Positions 7,178 through 12,822 of a stretch of 15,077 nucleotides of DNA are shown one piece after another. Source of the DNA: JAGVNX01 sp035290965 (lineage in GTDB: Archaea; Iainarchaeota; Iainarchaeia; Iainarchaeales; GCA-2688035); NCBI GenBank assembly GCA_035290965.1, contig DATDTD010000078.1, positions 1 to 15,077 of the forward strand, given 5' to 3'. Position numbers and translations under genes: made by a program. The stretch's first letter is position 1; the number at the start of each line of letters is the position of its first letter. The notes beneath the pieces were generated by a model. The model saw only the letters and a list, made by a program, of their open reading frames with translations. It was not told the DNA's origin and searched no databases.

Positions 7178-7437
7178 AATAATCAGAACTATTCTATTAA
7201 TGCAGAAACCCAATAAAAAGCATTGCGCAAACAAAAAACAAGCCAACAATTTTTGTTTGCGCGCGCAGTGTTAATCGCTTAACGTTTTTTTCTTCAACAA
7301 AATTTTTTATTCCTGCAATTGTTATTGCGGTTAACAATCCGCATGCCTGTTTTCAAAGCAACAATTCCCGTTAAGCGCTTTCTTAACATTTTATGCTTTT
7401 AGGCAATTTTTTAAACTATTCCAAACACACTTTTAAC
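7178..7437. promoter_or_regulatory. Divergent intergenic region with three inverted repeats
   Basis: No gene is apparent in these 260 bp. Inverted repeats are GTTAA/TTAAC (7270-7283, followed by a T-run), TGCGG/CCGCA (7326-7343, enclosing TTAAC) and GTTAAG/CTTAAC (7370-7387). The last lies about 20 bp upstream of the TATA-like TTTTTTAAAC (7407-7415), which predicts a leaderless start at 7438. The shared GTTAA element suggests a regulator that controls one or both flanking genes. This is inference from sequence only. Confidence 0.4.
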
Positions 7438-8331
7438 ATGACTCAAAGGAACAATTTTTTGTTAATTATTAAGCAGTCTCCCGGCATTGAATATAATGAA
7501 CTATTAAACAGGATTACTCCCGAATACGGCAGCCTTAATTCTGCGCGCGCTGCCTTGAGCAGAACTCTCAAAGATCTTGCCGCAGTAGGCTTTCTGCAAA
7601 GGCAGGGCAGCAAGCTTTTTGTTACTGACAAAGGTTTATTGGAAATCAATTCCGAAATGAAGAACAAGCTTTTAATGCGCCTGAATTCCTCTGTCAAATC
7701 AAAAAATCCCGTTGAGGAAATCGAATCAATTGTAAAAATGCTTCAAACCCTCATTGAGAGAAGCAAGGCAGACAATGATTTGCTCAAAGCAGCTAAATCC
7801 AGCAGCCAGTTTTTTATTTCCGATCTGGTTGATTTGAAGGAAAAGACAGAGAAAAAAACCCAGCTCTTAAAATATCTTTCGGATGTTTTGCTGCACCAGA
7901 TTACTGCTTTGAAGGAGCTTAATTTCAATGAAATAAAATACATTCCCTTCTCTGTTGAAACAGCCCCTGTTGTTCTCGCTTTGATTGAGAAGCAGGAAAT
8001 AGCGCTTATTCCCATTGAATGTTCCAACCCTGTTTTTTCCTCTTTTGCAAAGGAATCCTTCCAGGCAAAACAGGAAAACAATTCCCTTCTCCTTGAAAAA
8101 AAACATCTGCAGGCTTTTCTCGCAGAGGCACAGAAATTCCCTCCCACAGAAAAAAATCTCATAAAGATTTACCTGCCAACAATGCAGATTAAAATCGAAA
8201 ACCCGAATATTTTTCTCATTGCGCCGCACGCGCAGTTGAGCACTATTGAAATCGGAATCCCGCAGCAGCCAGTCGCCCAGCCTGTCCAGCAGGATCAAAA
8301 ACCTGCGCAGGATTCCGCGCCGGCAAAATAA
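7438..8331 (+). CDS. Winged-helix protein of unknown family
   Basis: A 297-residue protein that I cannot place in a named family. Residues about 5-70 look like a winged helix-turn-helix (LLIIKQSPGIEYNELLNRI, then a recognition-like helix ARAALSRTLKDLAAVGFL and a wing LFVTDKGLLEI). Residues about 85-180 are mostly helical with heptad-like spacing and may form a coiled coil. A compact segment with mixed strands follows to about residue 275, then a Pro/Gln-rich tail (PQQPVAQPVQQDQKPAQ). The ATG at 7438 is preferred over one at 7393 because a TATA-like box is centred about 26 bp upstream and the winged-helix domain starts right after it. The stop codon is 14 bp before the tRNA gene, so they may share a transcript. 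It is probably a DNA-binding regulator; its target is unknown. Confidence 0.7.
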   Translation: MTQRNNFLLIIKQSPGIEYNELLNRITPEYGSLNSARAALSRTLKDLAAVGFLQRQGSKLFVTDKGLLEINSEMKNKLLMRLNSSVKSKNPVEEIESIVKMLQTLIERSKADNDLLKAAKSSSQFFISDLVDLKEKTEKKTQLLKYLSDVLLHQITALKELNFNEIKYIPFSVETAPVVLALIEKQEIALIPIECSNPVFSSFAKESFQAKQENNSLLLEKKHLQAFLAEAQKFPPTEKNLIKIYLPTMQIKIENPNIFLIAPHAQLSTIEIGIPQQPVAQPVQQDQKPAQDSAPAK

Positions 8332-8345
8332 AAAAAACATTTTCC

Positions 8346-8509
8346 GCGTCTGTAATCTAGTGGTAGGATTCGAGCTTCCCAGAGCCTTTCTTTGCAAGCA
8401 AAGAAAGCCTCGTGAAAGAAACAAAATCGCTTCGCGATTTTGAAGTTCGTTTCACTCACAGGAAAGCTGGAACAAGCTCGTAACCCGGGTTCGAATCCCG
8501 GCGGACGCA
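8346..8509 (+). tRNA. tRNA-Gly (anticodon CCC), intron-containing
   Basis: Exons 8346-8381 and 8475-8509 give a 71-nt cloverleaf. The acceptor stem is GCGTCTG with CGGACGC (one G-U pair), the D arm ATCT-AGTGGTA-GGAT, the anticodon stem CGAGC with GCTCG, the loop TTCCCAA with anticodon CCC, the variable loop TAAC, and the T arm CCGGG-TTCGAAT-CCCGG. The discriminator is A and CCA is not encoded. The anticodon loop is completed only after removing an intron at the canonical 37/38 position. No TATA box is visible just upstream; the gene begins 14 bp after the stop of the winged-helix gene, so co-transcription is likely. The last 16 nt of the gene, plus one more base, recur at 9268-9284. Confidence 0.93.
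8382..8474 (+). other. 93-nt archaeal tRNA intron with bulge-helix-bulge
   Basis: TTCC (8376-8379) pairs with GGAA (8469-8472). This 4-bp helix is flanked by 3-nt bulges CAG (8380-8382) and CAA (8473-8475), each cut after CA by the splicing endonuclease. AGC (8383-8385) with GCT (8466-8468) forms the outer helix. The intron holds two strong hairpins: CTTTCTTTGC/GCAAAGAAAG (8386-8407), and a 9-bp stem closed around TTC (8422-8442). The latter is enclosed by GTGAAA/TTTCAC (8412-8417, 8450-8455). The intron is long compared with most archaeal tRNA introns. Confidence 0.9.
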
Positions 8510-8510
8510 T
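8494..8510 (+). repeat. Left 17-bp repeat at the tRNA-Gly 3' end (putative attachment site)
   Basis: AATCCCGGCGGACGCAT covers part of the T loop, the T stem and acceptor strands, the discriminator and one further base. It is identical to 9268-9284. Tyrosine integrases commonly use tRNA 3' ends of this extent. Confidence 0.85.
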
Positions 8511-8513
8511 CAA

Positions 8514-8518
8514 TTTTT
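8514..8518 (+). terminator. T-run after tRNA-Gly
   Basis: A T5 run 4 nt past the end of the tRNA could act as an archaeal terminator. It lies on the islet side of the attachment repeat, so the islet may have provided it. Confidence 0.35.
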
Positions 8519-8527
8519 GAAAAATAG

Positions 8528-8537
8528 TTTTTTATAC
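8528..8537 (+). promoter_or_regulatory. TATA box of the HEPN/MNT operon
   Basis: TTTTTTATAC is centred about 26-27 bp upstream of the ATG at 8560, predicting a leaderless transcript. This gives the islet its own promoter. Confidence 0.55.
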
Positions 8538-8559
8538 TGTTTTGGAGTCGGTTCTTATT

Positions 8560-8946
8560 ATGGGAGATGAAAGCTGGTTTGCAAAAAAATGGCTTGAAAA
8601 AGCGATAACTGATTTTGCTTATGCAAAGCACTCTTTGGAATTTGGCTCTCTTGACTGGGCTCAATTGGCTGCGCAACAGGCAGCAGAAAAAGCGCTTAAG
8701 GCAGTTTGCATAGAAAAAGGCGTTGGTTTAATTAAGACTCATGATTTGCAATTATTGGCAAGAAAAGTAAATGCTCCAAAAGAAATAATAGGGCAGAGCA
8801 GCTTGCTGAATTCGTTTTATACTATTTCCAGATATCCCGACTTGGGCACTGACTTGGATGAAAAAACACTCAAAGAAGCAACTGAAGATGCAATTATTGC
8901 AGCAGAAAAGGTGGTTGGATGGTGCAGAAAACAAACAAAAACATAG
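8560..8946 (+). CDS. HEPN-domain protein of a HEPN/MNT toxin-antitoxin pair
   Basis: A 128-residue all-helical protein with the PF05168-type HEPN pattern: WLEKAITDFAYAKHSLE (11-27), AQLAAQQAAEKALKAV (34-49), KTHDL around H61, and SRYPD. HEPN/MNT pairs are abundant in archaea. In studied pairs the HEPN partner is the toxin and the MNT partner adenylylates and neutralises it. No RX4-6H ribonuclease motif is visible here, so RNase activity is doubtful. The ATG at 8560 is chosen over a TTG at 8542 because the TATA-like box predicts a leaderless start at that ATG. The gene overlaps the MNT gene by 28 bp. It is the first gene of the tRNA-Gly islet. Confidence 0.85.
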   Translation: MGDESWFAKKWLEKAITDFAYAKHSLEFGSLDWAQLAAQQAAEKALKAVCIEKGVGLIKTHDLQLLARKVNAPKEIIGQSSLLNSFYTISRYPDLGTDLDEKTLKEATEDAIIAAEKVVGWCRKQTKT

Positions 8947-9242
8947 GAATAGCCAAAAAGTTCAAGCAAAACGCAAGCAAATTAATTAAAATTGAAAAAA
9001 TAATTTTGTTTGGAAGCAGAGCAAAAGGAAATTTCAGCGAAGAAAGCGATTTTGATTTGATGGTTGTTTCAAACAATTTTGCAAAAAAACCATTTTACAA
9101 ACGGCCAATTGAATTATATTCCAAATGGAAACTGGACTATCCTTTGGAACTTATTTGTTACACAGAAGAAGAACTAAAGCAGAAACTTAAAAACCCTTAC
9201 AGCACAGCAAGCCAGGCAATCAAAACCGGAATATCAATCTAA
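8919..9242 (+). CDS. MNT-type minimal nucleotidyltransferase (antitoxin)
   Basis: A 107-residue protein with the pol-beta-fold signature GSRAKGNFSEESDFDL: G32, S33 and the metal-binding D44 and D46 (GSx10DxD). A possible third acidic residue is E77 (PLELICYT). The protein is predicted to transfer AMP to a Tyr or other residue of the partner HEPN protein, as shown for other MNT antitoxins. The ATG is preceded by AAAAGGTGG with a 4-nt spacing and lies within the end of the HEPN gene, so translation is coupled. Sequence use is strongly A-rich (many AAA, ACA and AAC codons). The catalytic motif is intact. Its 3' end is 25 bp before the right attachment repeat. Confidence 0.88.
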   Translation: MVQKTNKNIGIAKKFKQNASKLIKIEKIILFGSRAKGNFSEESDFDLMVVSNNFAKKPFYKRPIELYSKWKLDYPLELICYTEEELKQKLKNPYSTASQAIKTGISI

Positions 9243-9267
9243 GCAAAGCGATTCTATCATCTGCCAC

Positions 9268-9284
9268 AATCCCGGCGGACGCAT
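9268..9284 (+). repeat. Right 17-bp repeat of the tRNA-Gly 3' end
   Basis: An exact copy of 8494-8510 standing alone, with no tRNA body upstream. It marks the right end of the HEPN/MNT islet. In the integration model it is the displaced original 3' end of the tRNA gene. Confidence 0.85.
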
Positions 9285-9308
9285 TAATCCGCCTGTTTTG
9301 CCGAACCG

Positions 9309-9378
9309 GTTACCACTACAGTTATTTTTAGCTTTGTAGTGTTAACTCTTTATGGCAAGCAAAAATTGCAGTGGTAAC
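9309..9378 (+). promoter_or_regulatory. Promoter and repeated operator-like elements of the HD gene
   Basis: GTTACCACTACA (9309-9320) and TGTAGTGTTAAC (9335-9346) form an imperfect inverted repeat (11 of 12 pairs). A partial third copy, GTGGTAAC (9371-9378), ends 2 bp before the ATG at 9381. A TATA-like CTTTATGG (9348-9355) lies between the second and third copies, predicting a leaderless start. The arrangement suggests repressor sites around the promoter. Binding is inferred. Confidence 0.5.
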
Positions 9379-9380
9379 AT

Positions 9381-9923
9381 ATGACTTTCTCTCAAATTGA
9401 ATCTTTCGTCAGGACAAGAATCCAGGATGAATTTGTCGACAAGCACATAATGCTTGTCGTAAAGGAAGCAAAGTGGCTCTGCAATTTTTATCCTTCAGCC
9501 GATAAGGAAATTGTTGAAGCAGGGGCGTGGTTGCATGATGTCGGGCAAACCTGGATTGGAAAAGTGCCTTACAAAACCAATGAAAACAACGAAGAACACC
9601 ATTTGCTTGGAAAAAAAATTTCCGAAGAATTTTTGCCTTCAATAAATTTTCCAAAAGAAAAGATTTCTCAAGTGCTGCATTGCATTGAAGCGCATCGGAC
9701 AAGAAAGCCTCCCGCGCCTGCAACAATCGAGGCAAAAATAGTTGCTTCCGCAGACAATCTTGCGCATTTTTCCGGCTTTGAATACCTAAGCAGGAGCGAA
9801 CTTGGTTTTGAAAATGCTTTTGCAAAGCTTGAGCGCGATTTGAAGGCTGATTTCATGCTTCCAGAGGCGATAAAAAAAGCCGAAAAGATTTACCTGAAAA
9901 TAAAAACAGAGTTTCAGCTTTGA
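9381..9923 (+). CDS. HD-domain phosphohydrolase
   Basis: A 180-residue HD-superfamily protein. Metal-ligand positions visible are H22 (DKHIMLVV), H52-D53 in WLHDVGQ, H73/H74 (EEHHLLGKKIS), H105 (HCIEAHR) and D125 (SADNLAHF). This set resembles small archaeal HD proteins thought to hydrolyse nucleotides or phosphate esters; the substrate cannot be read from the sequence. A TATA-like box about 26 bp upstream suggests a leaderless start at 9381. The gene lies 96 bp beyond the islet end and so was probably the original neighbour of tRNA-Gly. The next gene starts 68 bp later with its own ribosome site, so they may form an operon. Confidence 0.83.
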   Translation: MTFSQIESFVRTRIQDEFVDKHIMLVVKEAKWLCNFYPSADKEIVEAGAWLHDVGQTWIGKVPYKTNENNEEHHLLGKKISEEFLPSINFPKEKISQVLHCIEAHRTRKPPAPATIEAKIVASADNLAHFSGFEYLSRSELGFENAFAKLERDLKADFMLPEAIKKAEKIYLKIKTEFQL

Positions 9924-9991
9924 ACCAAAACAGTTTAATTACTATTTTGCCTCAATTCTTTTCACAGCTTGCATCTTTTTGGTGAACAACA

Positions 9992-11689
9992 TTGGCAAAA
10001 ATCAAGGCAGTTATTTTTGATTTAGACGACACTCTTTTTGATTGTACAGGGCAGCTTGTAGAGGCTGCGCGCAGGCGGGCTGCGGACGCAATGCACGAGT
10101 TTATTCCCGCTGATTCACAGGAAATTTACAATAAAATCGTTGAGGTTGAAACAGAGTTCGGGCCCAAAGCGCACATCTTTGACAAGGTCTGCGATGCACT
10201 AAAGCCTGAAAAATCCCAGGACTGCATTAATGCAGCTTTGCGCGCCTATAATTCCGATGAGGTTGAACAGATTAATTTGTTTGCAGAAGCAGTTCCCTTG
10301 TTCAAAAAACTGAAAAAGCAGAAAATCCGCCTTGCAATTGTTTCAAGCGGAACATACAGCCGGCAGATGAAAAAGATTCAGCTGCTTGGTTTGGAACAAT
10401 GGATGGATTTGATTCTGATTCATGACATTGAAAAGTCAACTCCGAAAGAAACTTTTTTCGAGCAGGTTTTGAAGCAGTTTTCAATTAAGCCCGAAGAGGC
10501 AATTGCTGTCGGAGACAGGGTTCACAGCGAAATCCGCATTGGAAACTCGCTCGGCATTCCAACAATCCAGATGCTTCACGGCAGATATTCAAAAATTCTT
10601 CCGAAAACAACTTTGGAAGATCCCGATTTCAAAATAAAGCATCTTTCGGAAATTCCGCGCCTGATAAAGCTTATTGAAACAGGAAAAAACCACAAGCCGA
10701 AAATTGTTGCAATCGGCGGAGGAACAGGCCTGCCTGTTGTTTTAACTTCCCTGAAGGAATTTACTCCGCATCTAACTGCAATTGTAACAGTTACAGACAC
10801 TGGAAGAAGCTCGGGTGTTCTGCGCAAGGACCTGAACATTCTTCCTCCGGGGGATATACGCAATTGTCTTATTGCTTTGAGCAATTCAGAGGCTTTATTG
10901 AAAAATCTTTTTTCTTATCGGTTTGAAAACGGCTGCCTTGCAGACCATTCTTTTGGAAACCTTTTCATTGCTGCGCTTGCAAAAACAACTGGTTCTTTTG
11001 AACAGGCAATTAAGCATGCATCCCAGATTCTTGCAATTCGGGGAAAGGTTCTGCCCTCTACTTTACAGGATATTCACATTAATGCAGAACTTGAAGATGG
11101 AACAGTTCTCAAGGGAGAAGATAACATTATCCAGAGAAATGTTTCTCCTGAAAAGCTTGCAAAGCGCTCTCCCATTAAAAAAGTTTTTTTGTCGCCGAAA
11201 AACGCTTCCATTCTTCTCGAAGCAAAAAAAGCTATTCTTGAAGCAGATTTGATTATTATAGGGCCGGGAAGTTTGTTTACAAGCGTAATCACTAATCTTC
11301 TCGTTAAGGGAATGGCTTCTGCAATTCGAAAGAGCAGGGCAAAAAAGGTTTTCATTGCAAACGTTACTACGCAGGTCAATCAAACCAATGGTTTTTCGCT
11401 TTCAAAGCAGGTTTTTGAAATCGAAAATTACCTTGGAAAAAACACTCTTGATTTTGTTTTGTACAACACAAAAAAGCCGAACAAGAAACTTTTGCAGAAA
11501 TATGCAAAGGAACAGTCTTTTTTCATGCCCAATGACCTGCAGAATCTCCGCGGAATAAAAGCAAAGCTTGTCGGAACTGCTTTGATTGAAACTCCCGCAA
11601 AAACAGCAAAAAAAGAATCAAAGCAGAATCTTCTGCGCCACGATTCGAAAAAATTAGGAAAAGCACTGATGAAGATTGCGCAGGGCTGA
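9992..11689 (+). CDS. HAD hydrolase fused to a YvcK/CofD-family domain
   Basis: A 565-residue two-domain protein. Residues about 1-230 are a HAD-superfamily phosphatase: D10 and D12 in VIFDLDDTLFD, SSGTYS as motif II, STPKETFFEQ as motif III, and VGDRVHSEIRIGNSLG as motif IV. Residues about 236-565 are a YvcK-type domain: IGGGTGLP (about 240-247), TVTDTGRSSGVLR, PPGDIRNCLIALS and DHSFGNLFIAAL. YvcK proteins bind nucleotide-sugars and affect carbon flux and envelope formation in bacteria. The usual ADDGGSSG is changed here to TDTGRSSG. The TTG start is supported by GGTGA (9981-9985) 6 nt upstream and by the immediate HAD motif. The fusion suggests a phosphorylated ligand handled by both domains. 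No frameshift is visible at the junction. Confidence 0.85.
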   Translation: MAKIKAVIFDLDDTLFDCTGQLVEAARRRAADAMHEFIPADSQEIYNKIVEVETEFGPKAHIFDKVCDALKPEKSQDCINAALRAYNSDEVEQINLFAEAVPLFKKLKKQKIRLAIVSSGTYSRQMKKIQLLGLEQWMDLILIHDIEKSTPKETFFEQVLKQFSIKPEEAIAVGDRVHSEIRIGNSLGIPTIQMLHGRYSKILPKTTLEDPDFKIKHLSEIPRLIKLIETGKNHKPKIVAIGGGTGLPVVLTSLKEFTPHLTAIVTVTDTGRSSGVLRKDLNILPPGDIRNCLIALSNSEALLKNLFSYRFENGCLADHSFGNLFIAALAKTTGSFEQAIKHASQILAIRGKVLPSTLQDIHINAELEDGTVLKGEDNIIQRNVSPEKLAKRSPIKKVFLSPKNASILLEAKKAILEADLIIIGPGSLFTSVITNLLVKGMASAIRKSRAKKVFIANVTTQVNQTNGFSLSKQVFEIENYLGKNTLDFVLYNTKKPNKKLLQKYAKEQSFFMPNDLQNLRGIKAKLVGTALIETPAKTAKKESKQNLLRHDSKKLGKALMKIAQG

Positions 11690-11705
11690 TTATTTGGAGA
11701 TTACT

Positions 11706-12137
11706 ATGGAGAAAAAAAGATTAACAATAATCCCTGCGGTATATCTTGTCTTAACTAAGAATCGAAAAATTTTGTTGGCTAGGCGGCATAACACCGGCTT
11801 CCGCGACGGCGATTACAGTTTGCCTGCAGGGCATGTGGAAGAAAATGAAACTCTCAAGCGAGCAATGATCAGAGAAGCAAAAGAAGAAATAGGAATCCAA
11901 ATAAAAACAAAAGATTTAACACTAATACACATTTTACACAGAAAAGATGAAAACCGAATAGACTTCTTCTTCAAAACAAAAAAATGGAAAAACACGCCAA
12001 AAATAATGGAACCAAACAAATGCAACGGCCTAAACTGGTTTAACATCAACAACACACCAAAAAACACAATCCCTCAGGTAAAACAGGCAATAAAAAAAAT
12101 AACAAAAAAAGAACCATACAGCGAATATGGGTGGTAA
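11706..12137 (+). CDS. Nudix hydrolase
   Basis: A 143-residue Nudix protein. The Nudix box spans residues 42-64 and fits GX5EX7REUXEEXGU exactly (G42, E48, R56, E57, E60, E61). The C-terminal YSEYGW resembles a common bacterial Nudix ending. Nudix enzymes hydrolyse nucleoside diphosphates linked to another group; the substrate is unknown. The start at 11706 follows GGAGA (11696-11700) by 5 nt; an upstream in-frame alternative at 11676 would overlap the previous gene. From about 11920 onward the coding strand is extremely A-rich and C-biased in its remaining bases (AAA, ACA, AAC), unlike the genes before it, which suggests recent acquisition. The next gene overlaps it by 11 bp. Confidence 0.87.
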   Translation: MEKKRLTIIPAVYLVLTKNRKILLARRHNTGFRDGDYSLPAGHVEENETLKRAMIREAKEEIGIQIKTKDLTLIHILHRKDENRIDFFFKTKKWKNTPKIMEPNKCNGLNWFNINNTPKNTIPQVKQAIKKITKKEPYSEYGW

Positions 12138-12804
12138 AAGGAGCGGGTTCAAAAAAGGAGTTGAAATTCATTTGCGTAAAATAATAATTTGGCCTGATAA
12201 GAAAACTGTTTCCAAGGCTTTGGCGTTAAAGCCGGATGTTTTGTTGTATGATTCTTCCGAAGTGCAAAAATTGCTAACTGGAAAACTCGAGTTATTGGAA
12301 ATTTATAATGCACAGGGGAAAAAGATTGGCGTTGCAAGCAGAAAAGCTAGCCATGCTTTGCATTTGATTGACAGGGTTGCACATGTTTTTGTTTTCAATT
12401 CAAAAGGAGAATTATTCCTGCAAAAGAGAACAATGACAAAAGACGTTTTCCCTGGATATTATGCGCCGTCAGGTTCCGGACACTTGAACTTAGAAGAATC
12501 TCCAAAAAAAGCAGCTTTAAGAGAACTGAATGAAGAGATCGGCATTCAGGCAACAACAGAACAAATAATTGAAATTGGTTCTTTCAAATGTTTTACAAAG
12601 GAAATGAAAGAACTAATCTATGTTTTTATGCTAATAACAAACCAAGAACCAAAAATCAATCCAGAAGAAGTATCGGAAGCAAAATATTATTCCATCCGAG
12701 AAATAAAAAAAATGAACAAGAAACTGTTTATCCCTGCGCTAAAAAAAGAGTTGCAATTGTACTTGAAAAAGATGTTGAGAAATTTGCCAAAACAAGTTTG
12801 TTAA
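12127..12804 (+). CDS. Nudix hydrolase of the isopentenyl-isomerase-like (YfcD) group
   Basis: A protein of up to 225 residues. From about residue 53 it follows the IDI-like Nudix layout: KLELLEIYNAQGKKIG, H76, HVFVFNSKGELFLQKR, then the Nudix box (118-140) with G118, E124, R132, E133, E136 and E137. The isomerase active-site Cys is absent (SGSGHL), so hydrolase activity is more likely than isopentenyl-diphosphate isomerase. The ATG at 12127 overlaps the previous gene but has no clear ribosome site. A TTG at 12172, with GGAG 11 nt upstream, is an alternative that would remove 15 residues. The first 50 residues match nothing I recognise. It is probably co-transcribed with the upstream Nudix gene. 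Confidence 0.8.
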   Translation: MGGKRSGFKKGVEIHLRKIIIWPDKKTVSKALALKPDVLLYDSSEVQKLLTGKLELLEIYNAQGKKIGVASRKASHALHLIDRVAHVFVFNSKGELFLQKRTMTKDVFPGYYAPSGSGHLNLEESPKKAALRELNEEIGIQATTEQIIEIGSFKCFTKEMKELIYVFMLITNQEPKINPEEVSEAKYYSIREIKKMNKKLFIPALKKELQLYLKKMLRNLPKQVC

Positions 12805-12822
12805 GCAGTCAGAAAAACCAAT

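Larger units (their letters stand above)
8494..9284 (+). mobile_element. HEPN/MNT toxin-antitoxin islet inserted at tRNA-Gly
   Basis: A repeat unit of 774 bp bounded by perfect 17-bp copies of the tRNA-Gly 3' end. Similarity continues past one mismatch (CAAT versus TAAT). It contains a promoter and the HEPN/MNT pair and nothing else. There is no integrase, so integration must have used one supplied in trans, or the islet is the remnant of a larger element. The repeats and content are seen directly; the mechanism is inferred. Confidence 0.65.

Noticed and set aside
7178..7249. Hydrophobic N-terminal extension of the iminopeptidase
   Set aside because: The 24 extra residues resemble a signal peptide, but the ATG at 7177 gives the family's normal length; the extension was not used.
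8295..8513. Minus-strand open frame with PPGFEPGLRA-like start, and a second one at 8452-8676 with GIRTRV
   Set aside because: Both are antisense translations of the tRNA 3' half, a well-known source of spurious proteins.
9243..9267. Remnant of an integrase or further gene at the right end of the tRNA islet
   Set aside because: Only 25 bp separate the MNT stop from the repeat, and no coding pattern is present.
10700..11689. CofD (2-phospho-L-lactate transferase of F420 synthesis) identity for the second domain of the fusion
   Set aside because: PPGDIRNCLIALS and DHSFGNLFIAAL follow the YvcK pattern rather than CofD, and no F420 genes are nearby.
12127..12804. Isopentenyl-diphosphate isomerase identity
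   Set aside because: The Nudix layout is similar, but the active-site Cys region is replaced by SGSGHL.
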